Shown here one piece after another: positions 8,817 to 16,719 of a stretch of DNA of 37,489 bases. The stretch spans positions 1 through 37,489 of the forward strand of contig NZ_JADEWN010000061.1 in NCBI RefSeq assembly GCF_015207655.1. Reading direction: 5' to 3'. Position numbers and translations under genes: made by a program. The notes beneath the pieces are model-generated. The model did no database searches, was not told the origin of the DNA, and saw nothing but the letters and a program-made list of their open reading frames with translations. The stretch's first letter is position 1; each line of letters opens with the position of its first letter. The DNA comes from Gloeocapsopsis crepidinum LEGE 06123 (GTDB lineage: Bacteria > Cyanobacteriota > Cyanobacteriia > Cyanobacteriales > Chroococcidiopsidaceae).

Positions 8817-10382
8817 ATGGAAAGCTTCGATTATGTGATTCTGGGAGCGGGACTAGGTGGACTTTCAGCAGCAGCGTGTTTGACGCGACAAGGACATCGA
8901 GTTGCTGTCTTAGAAAAACACTACTTACCTGGTGGATGTTGCCATACTTTCGACTATGGTGAGTATCGCTTTTGTGCCGATGTACATTACATTTCACAAT
9001 GCGGTTCTGGACAGGCGATCGCCCAGTTTCTCAACTATATTGAACGCGATGTCGAATTTAACTCGCTCGATCCTGAGTGTATCGACAGAGTAGTCACACC
9101 CGAAGTTGATTTTAGAATTCCTTTAGGATGGGAAAATTTGCGATCGCGTCTCTTAGCAACTTTTCCAGAAGAAACTGACGCTATTAATCGTTATTGCGAT
9201 GCAATCAAGCAGTTACACCAGGAAATTCACAGTTTAGTGCGCGAGGTCAGTTGGTACGATCAAAAATGGTCAGATTGGTTAAAACTACCAAAATATTGGA
9301 ACTTATTTACTAAACGAAATTGGACACTACAAGACCTTTACGATCGCGTTGGGCTATCTCCGAAGCTACAAGCTGTATTAGCAGGTCAAAGTGGTGATTA
9401 TGCCCTACCACCAAATGAAATTGCCTTACTGACTCATACTGCCCTTGTCTGGGATTATTCCGAAGGCGCTTATTATCCTAAGCATCACTTTAAACACTTT
9501 GTAGACACAATTGTTGAAGCTATTCGATCAGGTGGCGGTGTTGTTCAATTATCGACTTTAGTAGAACATATAGAAGTTAAACACCACCAAGTCCAAAGCG
9601 TCACTGCTGGAGGTAAAACGTATCAAGCAAAAGTTGCATACATCAGCGATCTTGACCCTAAGTTGACTGTACAGTTGATGCATGATTCTCATGCTTTGAG
9701 TCAACAAGAACTAAAGCGCCTTACTGGTTATGAGTACTCAGCTAGTGCCTTTAATATCTATCTAGGATTAGATAGTAGATTCAATCCTCAAAACTATGGA
9801 ATCGGCAATTGGAATATCTGGTATTACCCCAATAGCGATCTCAACCAAGCTTATCAACAACAATTATTAGGCAATCTGCACCATCCCTGGATTTTCCTCT
9901 CTTGCCCTACGATGAAATCTGATGAATCAGGAATGGCTCCTCACGGTCATCATGTTTTAGAAATTGCGACTGTTTGTCCCTATGAGCCATTTAAGCACCT
10001 ACACGAAACCGATCCCAAAGCCTATAAAGCCAAAAAGCGCCAAATTTACCAAGAGATCATGAATAGTGTGCGGGATTTGATTCCTGATGTCGATACTTAT
10101 GCCCGCATGAAAGTTCCTGGTACTCCAACAACGAGCGAATACTACTTAGGACAACCTCAAGGCAATATTTATGGAGCAAAACTCACACCAAAACAGGTTG
10201 GCTTAAATCGTTTGGGATATCACACCGAGTTGCCCAATCTTTTCTTAGTAGGAGCAAGCGCAGGCTATCCAAGTGTACCTGGAGTTATTGGCAATGGGAT
10301 GGATGTCGCTGAATTGCTAACAGGGCAATCTATTTGGAGTCACCAAAAAGCTAAAACTACTGGGGAGTTAGTGTACCACTAG
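8817..10382 (+). CDS. FAD-dependent oxidoreductase, CrtISO/phytoene-desaturase-like
   Basis: This 521-residue flavoprotein belongs to the phytoene dehydrogenase / carotenoid isomerase / retinol saturase superfamily. The N-terminal Rossmann motif is ILGAGLGGLSAAACL (8-22), with the FAD ribose-binding acidic residue in VLEKHYLPGG. The C-terminal FAD closing motif is LFLVGASAGYPSVPGVIGNG. Such enzymes isomerise or desaturate carotenoids or related polyenes. The true CrtISO is one candidate, but cyanobacteria carry several paralogues and I cannot tell them apart by eye. AGGAGG at 8806-8811 fixes the ATG start. It stands alone with a long upstream region. Confidence 0.85.
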   Translation: MESFDYVILGAGLGGLSAAACLTRQGHRVAVLEKHYLPGGCCHTFDYGEYRFCADVHYISQCGSGQAIAQFLNYIERDVEFNSLDPECIDRVVTPEVDFRIPLGWENLRSRLLATFPEETDAINRYCDAIKQLHQEIHSLVREVSWYDQKWSDWLKLPKYWNLFTKRNWTLQDLYDRVGLSPKLQAVLAGQSGDYALPPNEIALLTHTALVWDYSEGAYYPKHHFKHFVDTIVEAIRSGGGVVQLSTLVEHIEVKHHQVQSVTAGGKTYQAKVAYISDLDPKLTVQLMHDSHALSQQELKRLTGYEYSASAFNIYLGLDSRFNPQNYGIGNWNIWYYPNSDLNQAYQQQLLGNLHHPWIFLSCPTMKSDESGMAPHGHHVLEIATVCPYEPFKHLHETDPKAYKAKKRQIYQEIMNSVRDLIPDVDTYARMKVPGTPTTSEYYLGQPQGNIYGAKLTPKQVGLNRLGYHTELPNLFLVGASAGYPSVPGVIGNGMDVAELLTGQSIWSHQKAKTTGELVYH

Positions 10383-10391
10383 TTTGTCAAC

Positions 10392-10440
10392 GAGAGGGAC
10401 TAAACAGCTATCAGACTTTTTAGCCATCAAAATCCCTCTC
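10392..10440 (+). terminator. Weak possible terminator of the CrtISO-like gene
   Basis: Complementary 8-bp arms GAGAGGGA (10392-10399) and TCCCTCTC (10433-10440) lie just after the stop codon but are separated by 33 bases, and no clean T-run follows. They could form a long hairpin that ends transcription or protects the mRNA 3' end. Confidence 0.35.
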
Positions 10441-10571
10441 AATTCTGTGATATTTTTACGCAGTGCTAGGGAGTTAAAAGGCAGAGTGGTGTAAGTGGCT
10501 GTAACTGCCTATTCATCAGCTTTTCTTCACCTAAAATTCAAAATTAAATTGCCTAGATTTTCCCCATATTC

Positions 10572-10590
10572 AGTACATATGTACTATAAT
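10572..10590 (+). promoter_or_regulatory. LexA-box-like operator overlapping a -10 element
   Basis: AGTACATATGTACT (10572-10585) is a near-perfect palindrome that fits every position of the cyanobacterial LexA box consensus RGTACNNNDGTWCB. Its last base is the first base of a perfect TATAAT (10585-10590). No good -35 is visible at 17 bp. A repressor bound here would block RNA polymerase. The consensus is from established work on Anabaena-type LexA; binding here is inference. The downstream genes are the two unknown ORFs at 10677 and 10987. Confidence 0.65.
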
Positions 10591-10676
10591 AGATGAAGTA
10601 GATTCATCGAGCCTCAGCATAAGCAGTCAATGGCTCTACGGCGTACTCATCACGGATAAATTCAAGCTTTTGTCCT

Positions 10677-10946
10677 ATGACCAAACACTATCTTCTTAGC
10701 CTTAATCCAACAGCGAAGCATGACTGGGATCGTTGCGCTCTACGCGATCCGATTACCGCTAAGCGCCCAGAGCTAGCAAAATTGATTGCCGAAGCGATTG
10801 ATGCAGAACCAGGCACTTACCTTGTGTCTGTCAATATTGAAGTGAAAGTTTTAGAGCAAGCTCCTATGCATCAAGCCGAGCAGCTACCAATTAGCCCCGC
10901 AGAACGTTCGTCTACCCACGCTCAATTCAAGGAACTAGCCGCATAA
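10677..10946 (+). CDS. Hypothetical protein, first gene of putative LexA-controlled unit
   Basis: I do not recognise this 89-residue protein. It is soluble, with a basic N-terminal part (MTKHYLLSLNPTAKHDWDRC), a predicted helix rich in Ala/Glu, a short beta segment (TYLVSVNIEVKVLEQA), and a polar Ser/His/Gln tail. There is no signal peptide or membrane helix. The ATG at 10677 lies about 86 bp after the TATAAT and has no evident Shine-Dalgarno. It is followed 40 bp later by the 125-residue ORF on the same strand, and a strong terminator closes the pair. The operator context suggests a DNA-damage or stress role, which is inference. Confidence 0.7.
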   Translation: MTKHYLLSLNPTAKHDWDRCALRDPITAKRPELAKLIAEAIDAEPGTYLVSVNIEVKVLEQAPMHQAEQLPISPAERSSTHAQFKELAA

Positions 10947-10950
10947 TCTC

Positions 10951-10985
10951 TCCCTAATTTCTGACCTCTGATCCCCAACCCCTCG
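10951..10985. repeat. Heptanucleotide repeat (5 units) inside the two-gene unit
   Basis: Five 7-bp units, TCCCTAA TTTCTGA CCTCTGA TCCCCAA CCCCTCG, fill almost the whole gap between the 89- and 125-residue ORFs. They are the reverse complement type of the GGGGTTA/GGGGTGA units at 19.47 and 25.72 kb. They end two bases before the ATG of the second gene, where the ribosome-binding site should be. Confidence 0.7.
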
Positions 10986-10986
10986 T

Positions 10987-11364
10987 ATGATGACAATGCA
11001 ATTGAGTCATTACCCAGCGGCGATCGCCCAAGCTGCTCAACGGGTAAATGAACTCGACTCTCAAATTATGGCGGTGCAACAACTTGTTTACCGCGAAGAA
11101 GGTAATGCAGACACTCGCTCAGCTTTTGATCCAGATTTGAAAAATGATACTCAACGACGATCGCGTCGCTTTGAGTTACTGCTAGTTAATCAAGAATATC
11201 AAACCGCACTGAATACATTAATGCAGTTAACGGCAGAAAAAGCCAATGCTCTAGCGCATCTAGAATATCTCCGTAACCAGTTTAGTGTTGCAAAACTAGA
11301 GTGTCGGCGAGCGATCGCACAGCAACTTACTGACTTTGAATCGAGAGAACTCGTAGGTTTGTAA
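10987..11364 (+). CDS. Hypothetical coiled-coil protein, second gene of putative LexA-controlled unit
   Basis: This 125-residue soluble protein is almost entirely helical by composition, with heptad-like spacing of Leu/Ala (residues 10-30 and 65-115) that suggests a two-helix coiled coil. A polar middle (REEGNADTRSAFDPDLKNDT) interrupts it. The family is not recognised. Starts at 10987, 10990 or 10996 are possible because several Met codons cluster and the upstream region is heptad repeat without a Shine-Dalgarno. It shares a promoter and terminator with the preceding ORF. An accessory role in DNA metabolism would fit the operator, but nothing in the protein itself shows that. Confidence 0.7.
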   Translation: MMTMQLSHYPAAIAQAAQRVNELDSQIMAVQQLVYREEGNADTRSAFDPDLKNDTQRRSRRFELLLVNQEYQTALNTLMQLTAEKANALAHLEYLRNQFSVAKLECRRAIAQQLTDFESRELVGL

Positions 11365-11416
11365 TTCTAAACACAAATTAATTTTTCTAGCTAACAGCCT
11401 GATAGTCAAGACTGTT

Positions 11417-11450
11417 AAAGCAGTGAACTCATCTTCGCTGCTTTTTTCTT
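11417..11450 (+). terminator. Strong Rho-independent terminator of the two-gene unit
   Basis: AAAGCAGTGAA (11417-11427) pairs with TTCGCTGCTTT (11434-11444) over 11 positions with one G-T wobble and a 6-nt loop. TTTCTT follows, so the run of T is continuous with the stem end. It lies 53 bp after the stop of the 125-residue ORF. Confidence 0.88.
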
Positions 11451-11525
11451 TGGCGTTCATTATGTAAAAAATGCTGACTCAGCTTTTCTTGATTCAGAAT
11501 GGTATAAGTTAGTTGCAATTATTTC

Positions 11526-11906
11526 ATGACTCAAGTTACATCAGAAGACATTGCCAAATTTCGGGAAAAGTTACAAAACTATCCCGATGCCTCAACCGCC
11601 CTCGCAGCAATAGAAGATTGTGAGGGTAATCTTGAAGATGCGGCAATGGTGTTAGCCATTCGAGCAGGGCAACAACCAGACATTGCCAATGCAGAATGGT
11701 TAGACAGTTTAGCAAAAAAATGTCGTGCAATTATCTGCCGCGAAGAAAACAAACACGCACTACAGAGCGACGACTATGCTTCAGTGATAAGACATTTAAC
11801 GACAACAAGGCTTTGTCCACCACTGTTAGTTATTCCAGTTTTGATGTATGTATTACAACAGGGTATGGATCAATTTTGTCAGCCTTTAGATACAGTTTCT
11901 ACTTAA
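11526..11906 (+). CDS. Conserved-looking hypothetical protein (126 aa)
   Basis: I do not recognise a named family. Residues 1-50 resemble a small helical bundle with a UBA-like pattern (DIAKFREKL, STALAAIEDCEGNLEDAAMVLA). The middle contains a Cys/Arg-rich stretch (KKCRAIICREE). The C-terminus is hydrophobic (LCPPLLVIPVLMYVLQQGMD), which could be one membrane helix or a buried helix. It lies after the terminator of the previous unit, so it has its own promoter, which I cannot place. Heptad repeats follow its stop codon. Confidence 0.7.
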   Translation: MTQVTSEDIAKFREKLQNYPDASTALAAIEDCEGNLEDAAMVLAIRAGQQPDIANAEWLDSLAKKCRAIICREENKHALQSDDYASVIRHLTTTRLCPPLLVIPVLMYVLQQGMDQFCQPLDTVST

Positions 11907-11911
11907 AGGTT

Positions 11912-11964
11912 GGTCATGGGTAATGGGTAGTAGGTATTCTTTCCAACTACCAGTTACCAGTCCT
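11912..11964. repeat. Heptanucleotide repeats in two opposed blocks
   Basis: GGTCATG GGTAATG GGTAGTA GGTATTC (11912-11939) is followed by CAACTAC CAGTTAC CAGTCCT (11944-11964). The second block resembles the complement of the first, so the transcript could fold back. It lies between two convergent genes and might act as a weak bidirectional terminator. Confidence 0.65.
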
Positions 11965-11988
11965 TAAGTTATGTTTATTTTTACTCAC

Positions 11989-12675
11989 TTACTTAGTAGA
12001 CAAGTGCTGAGCTATAACTTGTGCTTTTAGCTTTAATAGTGGTTTATCACATATTCCATACTGCATCAAGCCATCAACTGTGTGAACTAAATAATCTGCA
12101 CAAGTGCCGAGTTTTCCGTTGGCTGTTGCTAGGCTATTGACAACAACTTCATTGGAAACATTGCCCGCATACATGACATGACTGTGATTAATAGTAAAGG
12201 CGATCGCATCCCAACGTTCTTTGCCATCCACAACTTTTACCCAACGTGGAGTGTAGGAACCGACTACCATTTCTCGCCGCCACAGAATGAGTAATTCTGT
12301 TAGTACATCTTCTGCGGGAATGCGATATGCAATACCACGACAGCTACCACCACGATCGAGTCCTAACATTAACCCTGGATTTTCTGGTGTTCCTCTACCA
12401 AGTGGCGTCCATAGACAAAAGCGACGATGCCATCCGTAAATTGTACCGACACGGCGATCGCTAAATTTCACTGTAGGATTCCAAATCAATGAACCATAAG
12501 CAAATACCCAGACATCTGAGTGCGAGCGCTGTTGGAGAATATCTTGTATGGACTGCTCTAGCTCAGTTTCATTCAAGATACGCAGATCTAATCCTGATTG
12601 TGCTACTAGTTCCTGTAATTGTCGCGATTCTAAGTAAGCACGAGTAAGCGCAATAGCTCCTTGACCGTCACTCAT
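11989..12675 (-). CDS. ChaC-type gamma-glutamylcyclotransferase
   Basis: This enzyme of about 228 residues is expected to cleave glutathione into 5-oxoproline and Cys-Gly in the cytoplasm. The ChaC fold marks are present: the substrate loop FAYGSLIWNP (YGSL at 60-63 from the chosen start), the GWHRRFCLW segment, and the catalytic glutamate in LWRREM (about 135). A poorly conserved 55-residue helical extension precedes the domain. I chose ATG 12675. A TTG at 12693 directly after an in-frame stop would add six residues. Both neighbours are unrelated, so it is monocistronic. Confidence 0.88.
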   Translation of the reverse strand: MSDGQGAIALTRAYLESRQLQELVAQSGLDLRILNETELEQSIQDILQQRSHSDVWVFAYGSLIWNPTVKFSDRRVGTIYGWHRRFCLWTPLGRGTPENPGLMLGLDRGGSCRGIAYRIPAEDVLTELLILWRREMVVGSYTPRWVKVVDGKERWDAIAFTINHSHVMYAGNVSNEVVVNSLATANGKLGTCADYLVHTVDGLMQYGICDKPLLKLKAQVIAQHLSTK

Positions 12676-12813
12676 TACACATCCATCAATCAATTATCTC
12701 AGCACATCTGTCACCGCACTAATGGTAATAACAGTGTTCTTAAAACCCCAAGCTATTGTCACTGGTAAATGCTTTTAACGCAGTATCAACAATAGCAAAA
12801 CAACTTTTTACTT

Positions 12814-12834
12814 AACTCAAAACTCAACACTCTT
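12814..12834. repeat. Heptanucleotide repeat (3 units)
   Basis: The units are AACTCAA AACTCAA CACTCTT, immediately after the stop of the DUF1995 gene. This is the reverse complement of the TTGAGTT units at 8.26 kb. Confidence 0.6.
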
Positions 12835-12840
12835 TAAGCT

Positions 12841-13572
12841 TTATCGGCTCAAAGTGCGTAAAAATCTTTGCATACTTGCAAATATTCCTGACTTTTTAGC
12901 TTGTGTAGAATCACCAGTTTGTTGTGAACTATTACTTGACAGAATTAAATCTATTTCATCACCTACAGGTTTTTTTGGCTGTTCGGCAATTAACTGATAT
13001 TCGCCATTTTTATTTTCTCGCCACACTTGCCAAGGAGAGGGATAACAACGAAATACTGCCGCATCATCCATTGGTCTTAAATAGTAGCAAGATTCAATAG
13101 TATTAAGAAAGCGCGATCGCAACTGACGTCCCGCATAACCAATACCAACGATCGCCACATCTTCTAACCGAGGATTTAGTAAAATAAAGGGTCGTTCTCC
13201 GACTACTTGATACATTTTTTCTACTTGCCCAACTTCAACTGCGGAAGGTGCAACAAATAAGAAAGCTTCATCTTCAGGTAATACTTGCTCCTCTACAGGA
13301 ACTCTACCACTACCAATATCTAAAATTTTAAATGGTACTGAACCCCAATCACGACGCGCAAGTGCAGCCGCACCAGCATCAGGGAAAAAAACCTTAAGTT
13401 GATTGCCATAAGAGTCTAGCGCTGGTAGAAATTGCTCAGCAACAGGCATCGGTTTGAGTTCTGGAATGACAATCTCAATTTGGAGTAGCGAATAACCATC
13501 CGCGATCGCTGCTTGTGTTGCTCCTTGGGCTTGCGCGATCGCTTGTTCTAGTGTTTTCGGAATTTCTGCCAT
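12841..13572 (-). CDS. DUF1995 family protein
   Basis: This 243-residue protein belongs to the DUF1995 family shared by cyanobacteria and chloroplasts, where a plant member (LPA3) assists photosystem II assembly. It has an N-terminal helix with QAIAQAQGATQAAIADG, a central alpha/beta domain with FFPDAGAAALA and PFILLNPRLEDVAIVGIGY, and a C-terminal region with CYYLRPMDDAAVFRCYPSPW. The tail is Ser/Gln-rich and ends in a basic helix. No signal peptide is present. The biochemical role is unknown; a part in thylakoid protein biogenesis is inferred from the plant homologue. Confidence 0.85.
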   Translation of the reverse strand: MAEIPKTLEQAIAQAQGATQAAIADGYSLLQIEIVIPELKPMPVAEQFLPALDSYGNQLKVFFPDAGAAALARRDWGSVPFKILDIGSGRVPVEEQVLPEDEAFLFVAPSAVEVGQVEKMYQVVGERPFILLNPRLEDVAIVGIGYAGRQLRSRFLNTIESCYYLRPMDDAAVFRCYPSPWQVWRENKNGEYQLIAEQPKKPVGDEIDLILSSNSSQQTGDSTQAKKSGIFASMQRFLRTLSR

Positions 13573-13661
13573 GATCTCGTATTTCGTGCTGCTATAATCT
13601 AGCTTACAGTGAGTAGGATAAGCATCCTGTTCATTGTCAAGTTAGTTCAGGTCAGCGATCG

Positions 13662-13836
13662 CTAATAACTGCTTAAATGTGAGCAATCTGTTTTGCTGGT
13701 TAAAGGGGTAATGATGATGTCTTGAGACGGGTGTGACCTACTCGCAACAGTAGCAAGCAGATCTTACCTTTGAAATTGACAAATCTGAGAAGGGATACCG
13801 CATCAATATGACATCATGCTTGGAGTAGCTGGGCAT
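13662..13836 (-). pseudogene. Decayed MazF/PemK-family toxin
   Basis: Starting at ATG 13836 inside the antitoxin gene, the frame reads MPSYSKHDVILMRYPFSDLS, then SISKVRSACY, and stops at 13738. A one-base shift restores a MazF-like continuation, SHPSQDIIITPLTSKT, which stops at 13662. Intact family members have xDVILxRYPFSDLSxSKVRPA followed by the same xxQDIxxxPLTSKT block and total about 110 residues, so the C-terminal half is missing. The 23-bp overlap with the upstream antitoxin matches the usual operon order. The toxin is dead while its antitoxin is intact. Confidence 0.8.
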
Positions 13837-14023
13837 ATACATTATCCTCAGCATTGTCCCAAACTGCATCGAGCGATGTTTGACTTGCTTGTAGCCAAAA
13901 CTCAGCCTCGTTTTCAGGTAAAAGTGTTACCAGCACTGTTACCCCTTCTGGTAGCTCTGCTGATTCTAATAGCTCAATTTTCTCCTCCCGAACCGTAGCC
14001 CAAAGCGTTTTTAACATATCCAT
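13814..14023 (-). CDS. Orphan type II antitoxin of a MazF/PemK pair
   Basis: This 69-residue acidic protein has an N-terminal SpoVT/AbrB-like or related small DNA-binding region (MLKTLWATVREEKIELLE...LPEGVTVLVTLLPENEAEFW) and a C-terminal toxin-neutralising tail (TSLDAVWDNAEDNVYAQLLQA). The same organisation is common in cyanobacterial antitoxins placed before MazF-like genes, and a toxin remnant does overlap its end here. The reading frame is complete. With no functional cognate toxin it may survive as an autoregulator or anti-addiction gene. Confidence 0.75.
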   Translation of the reverse strand: MDMLKTLWATVREEKIELLESAELPEGVTVLVTLLPENEAEFWLQASQTSLDAVWDNAEDNVYAQLLQA

Positions 14024-14069
14024 TGCCTGAAACCATGCGTTGATTTTATGCCGTAACTATAATGTTTGT

Positions 14070-14126
14070 GCGTTCGGCTTCGCCGTCTCGTTCGCATAGC
14101 ATCTCCGTAGGAGAAAGAGAATCGCC
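14070..14126. repeat. Dispersed palindromic cyanobacterial repeat
   Basis: This G+C-richer segment has nested palindromes (GGCTTCGCC, CTCCGTAGGAG) and the phrase GCGTTCGGCTTCGCC that recurs throughout many cyanobacterial genomes as an extragenic palindromic repeat. It sits in the gap between the antitoxin and the GNAT gene. It has no coding potential. Confidence 0.65.
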
Positions 14127-14178
14127 TCACTAAGAGCCTCAATGCATCAGGTTGCAACAGTCCGCTCCCAGCAAATTG

Positions 14179-14721
14179 TTATACCGTCACTGCCACAGCG
14201 CCACGCATCACATAGACTGCATGTGTTTTATTACCGAATTGTTGAGGTTCTGTTTTACGAATAACCTCAAATCCTAACTTTTTCCAAAATTGTAAGCCTA
14301 GCTCATTGGCTTCAACCACAGACAATGATACTTGCTTGACTGCTTGTGCTGATACCCAGTTCTCAAACGCCTGATAAAACTCTGAACCTAATCCTCGACC
14401 TCGCTGCTTGGGACTCAACATCATCAATCCTAACCACCACGTCTGATCGTCTGGATAATGACGAATCGATTCAATCATCCCGATTAGATCATTTTGTGGA
14501 TCGAACAACCCAAAAATATATTTGTCCTCCGTCGTTTTTCCATCTGGTACAGCATCAAATTCGTCACGTGCTGCCGTGGGTGAAGGAGGTTGACCATCAG
14601 TTAAAAGTGCAAATTCTGTGCACTGCTCGTAGAGAGTTTGCAGCACCACTGCATCCTCTGTTTTGAGGAGCTTTACTAAGTAGCTAGGACGATTTAGAGC
14701 GAAACTTGCTGAATTGTTCAT
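14179..14721 (-). CDS. GNAT-family N-acetyltransferase
   Basis: This 180-residue protein has a GNAT fold. The beta-strand 4 / acetyl-CoA pyrophosphate loop is recognisable as MMLSPKQRGRGLGSEFYQAF (R/Q-x-x-G-x-G). A hydrophobic strand LSVVEANELGLQFWKKLGFE follows, the usual N-L-x-A-x-x-F-x-K-x-G-F element. The acceptor substrate cannot be read from the sequence. It is a single gene ahead of the antitoxin remnant on the same strand. Confidence 0.9.
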   Translation of the reverse strand: MNNSASFALNRPSYLVKLLKTEDAVVLQTLYEQCTEFALLTDGQPPSPTAARDEFDAVPDGKTTEDKYIFGLFDPQNDLIGMIESIRHYPDDQTWWLGLMMLSPKQRGRGLGSEFYQAFENWVSAQAVKQVSLSVVEANELGLQFWKKLGFEVIRKTEPQQFGNKTHAVYVMRGAVAVTV

Positions 14722-14826
14722 ACCTCATTACCAATGATATTTGCGATCACCCCAACTTACTATCGATAGCCTTAACTTGAGATCAAACTACGCCTCAACT
14801 CGAAATAGAGACGGCATAATAAGAAT

Positions 14827-15363
14827 TTATGAGGAAGTAGCAACAATTTGCTTTTGATACTCTTGCTCAGTGACAAGATCCAAAGTACTCTCTAGACGAT
14901 CTAAAAATACAATGCCATTGAGATGATCTAGCTCGTGTTGAAAGATGCGGGCGACAAAATCTGTTAACTCCTGCTTTTGCCGCTTACCGTTGCGATCGCT
15001 ATATTCCACTTCAATGATTTGATATCGCGGTACTAACCCCCGAATTCCTGGAATACTCAAACAACCTTCCCAGCCTTTCACGACCTCTGTCGAGTGCGCT
15101 AAGATTTTGGGATTGATCATCGCTGTCGCATCCATAGTTGGAGCATGAGGATACCGAGGATTAGGGCGAGAAGCAACAATGAATAAGCGATAAGACTCAG
15201 CAACTTGCGGTGCAGCAATTCCGACACCGTTGGCTTGCCCAACAGTTGCCATTAAGTCATCAACGAGATTTTGAATATGATGATCTTGGATATTCTCAAC
15301 ATATTGAGCTTGGGTGCGGAGTATGGGATGACCAAGCTGTACAATTTCTAGAATTTCTGCCAT
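14827..15363 (-). CDS. def: Peptide deformylase
   Basis: This 178-residue metalloenzyme removes the formyl group from the N-terminal Met of nascent proteins. All three signature motifs are intact: GVGIAAPQ (46-53), EGCLS (99-103, metal-ligand Cys) and HELDH (143-147, catalytic Glu and His ligands). It begins 6 bp after the stop of the HtrA gene on the same strand, so the two form a likely protein-maturation and quality-control operon. Confidence 0.96.
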   Translation of the reverse strand: MAEILEIVQLGHPILRTQAQYVENIQDHHIQNLVDDLMATVGQANGVGIAAPQVAESYRLFIVASRPNPRYPHAPTMDATAMINPKILAHSTEVVKGWEGCLSIPGIRGLVPRYQIIEVEYSDRNGKRQKQELTDFVARIFQHELDHLNGIVFLDRLESTLDLVTEQEYQKQIVATSS

Positions 15364-15369
15364 AAGTTA

Positions 15370-16662
15370 TTAACTTTCACTTTGCACAGGAAGATTCTCA
15401 AGTCTCACGGCTACTTGTCTAGATTGCCCATTGCGTTGAACACCAATTTCCATTTGGCTACCTACTTGACTACCTGCAACTAAGCGTTGTACTTCTTCGG
15501 TTGTTTTTACAGGCTGATTGTTAATTGTTTGAACGACATCACCAGCACGCAATCCAGCGCGCGCAGCAGGAGAACCAGGAACAACACGAATAATCAAAAT
15601 CCCCTCATCTGCTGTGACATCAATTTCACCATCAGATTCAATTTCCAGTTGTTGCCTCACTTCTGGGGTTAGTGTTGCCATTTGTACGCCTAGATAAGCG
15701 TGCTGTACTTCTCCGGTAGCAATCAGTTGTTGGGAAATATTTTGTACTGTGTTAATGGGAATCGCAAATCCTAGCCCTTGAGCGCCACTGATAATGGCTG
15801 TATTCATACCAATGACTTCGCCACGCGCATTGAGTAAAGGACCGCCAGAGTTACCTGGATTAATCGCTGTATCGGTTTGAATTAAATCAACACGCTTATC
15901 AGAAACACCAATGTCACTTGTAGAGCGTTCGGTAGAACTAATGATTCCTGCTGTGACAGTATTATCTAGCCCCAAAGGATTGCCGATCGCAATTACCCAT
16001 TCACCTGGTTGTAGTACTTCTGAGTTACCAATTGGAACTACAGGTAAGTCGCTTGCTTGAACTTGAATGACTGCGACATCGGTGACAATGTCTTGTCCTA
16101 CCACTTCACCTTCAAACGTACGACCATCTTTAAGCGTGACACTGACGCGATCGGCACCATCAACAACATGGGCATTGGTTAAAATTTGACCTGAGTCACT
16201 GATAATAAATCCTGAACCCGTACCGCGGACAACTCGCTGTCTCGGTTGTGTTGGGTTTGGTTGAATGCCAAAGAATCTACGTAAAATCGGGTCATCAAGT
16301 TCTTCGGGTAACTGTCGCGAAACCGTCCTAGCTGCGTTAATTCTGACAACTGCAGGTCCTACCTTCTGTACGGCTGCAACAACAAAATTGGGGTCTGTCG
16401 GTGCGATCGCCGCTGTTGTATTCACAGGTTGTTGAGGAGTTGGTTGAGCAGTTGATTGTTCTGTTTGCGTTATGTTACCACGTTGCGCACATCCACTCAG
16501 ACTTGCTAGCCCTATTCCAGTTAATAATGTTAAAAGATAACCTACGGTTTGCCGCTGCAACAATGTCTGTATATTAACTTTCCTATGAATTGTATCTTTA
16601 TAATAATATTTTTTATGAATATTTGTAGAGTGTAGTTCAATATTGCGGCGGATAGTGCTCAT
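15370..16662 (-). CDS. HtrA/Deg-type serine protease, lipoprotein
   Basis: This protein of about 430 residues would degrade or refold damaged envelope proteins. After a basic N-terminus comes a hydrophobic segment ending in the lipobox LSGC (Cys58), so it is probably anchored to the membrane facing the periplasm. The trypsin-like triad is intact: His165 in NAHVV, Asp195 in TDVAVIQV, Ser272 in GNSGGP. A single PDZ domain occupies about the last 110 residues. I chose ATG 16662 over a TTG at 16719. Cyanobacteria have HhoA, HhoB and HtrA paralogues and I do not assign one. It is divergent from dnaA. Confidence 0.9.
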   Translation of the reverse strand: MSTIRRNIELHSTNIHKKYYYKDTIHRKVNIQTLLQRQTVGYLLTLLTGIGLASLSGCAQRGNITQTEQSTAQPTPQQPVNTTAAIAPTDPNFVVAAVQKVGPAVVRINAARTVSRQLPEELDDPILRRFFGIQPNPTQPRQRVVRGTGSGFIISDSGQILTNAHVVDGADRVSVTLKDGRTFEGEVVGQDIVTDVAVIQVQASDLPVVPIGNSEVLQPGEWVIAIGNPLGLDNTVTAGIISSTERSTSDIGVSDKRVDLIQTDTAINPGNSGGPLLNARGEVIGMNTAIISGAQGLGFAIPINTVQNISQQLIATGEVQHAYLGVQMATLTPEVRQQLEIESDGEIDVTADEGILIIRVVPGSPAARAGLRAGDVVQTINNQPVKTTEEVQRLVAGSQVGSQMEIGVQRNGQSRQVAVRLENLPVQSES

Positions 16663-16719
16663 TTGTTTTTGTTTTCTAAAAATCAAACTTTTGGTGGTAC
16701 CTTGCGGCGTAATTCTCAA

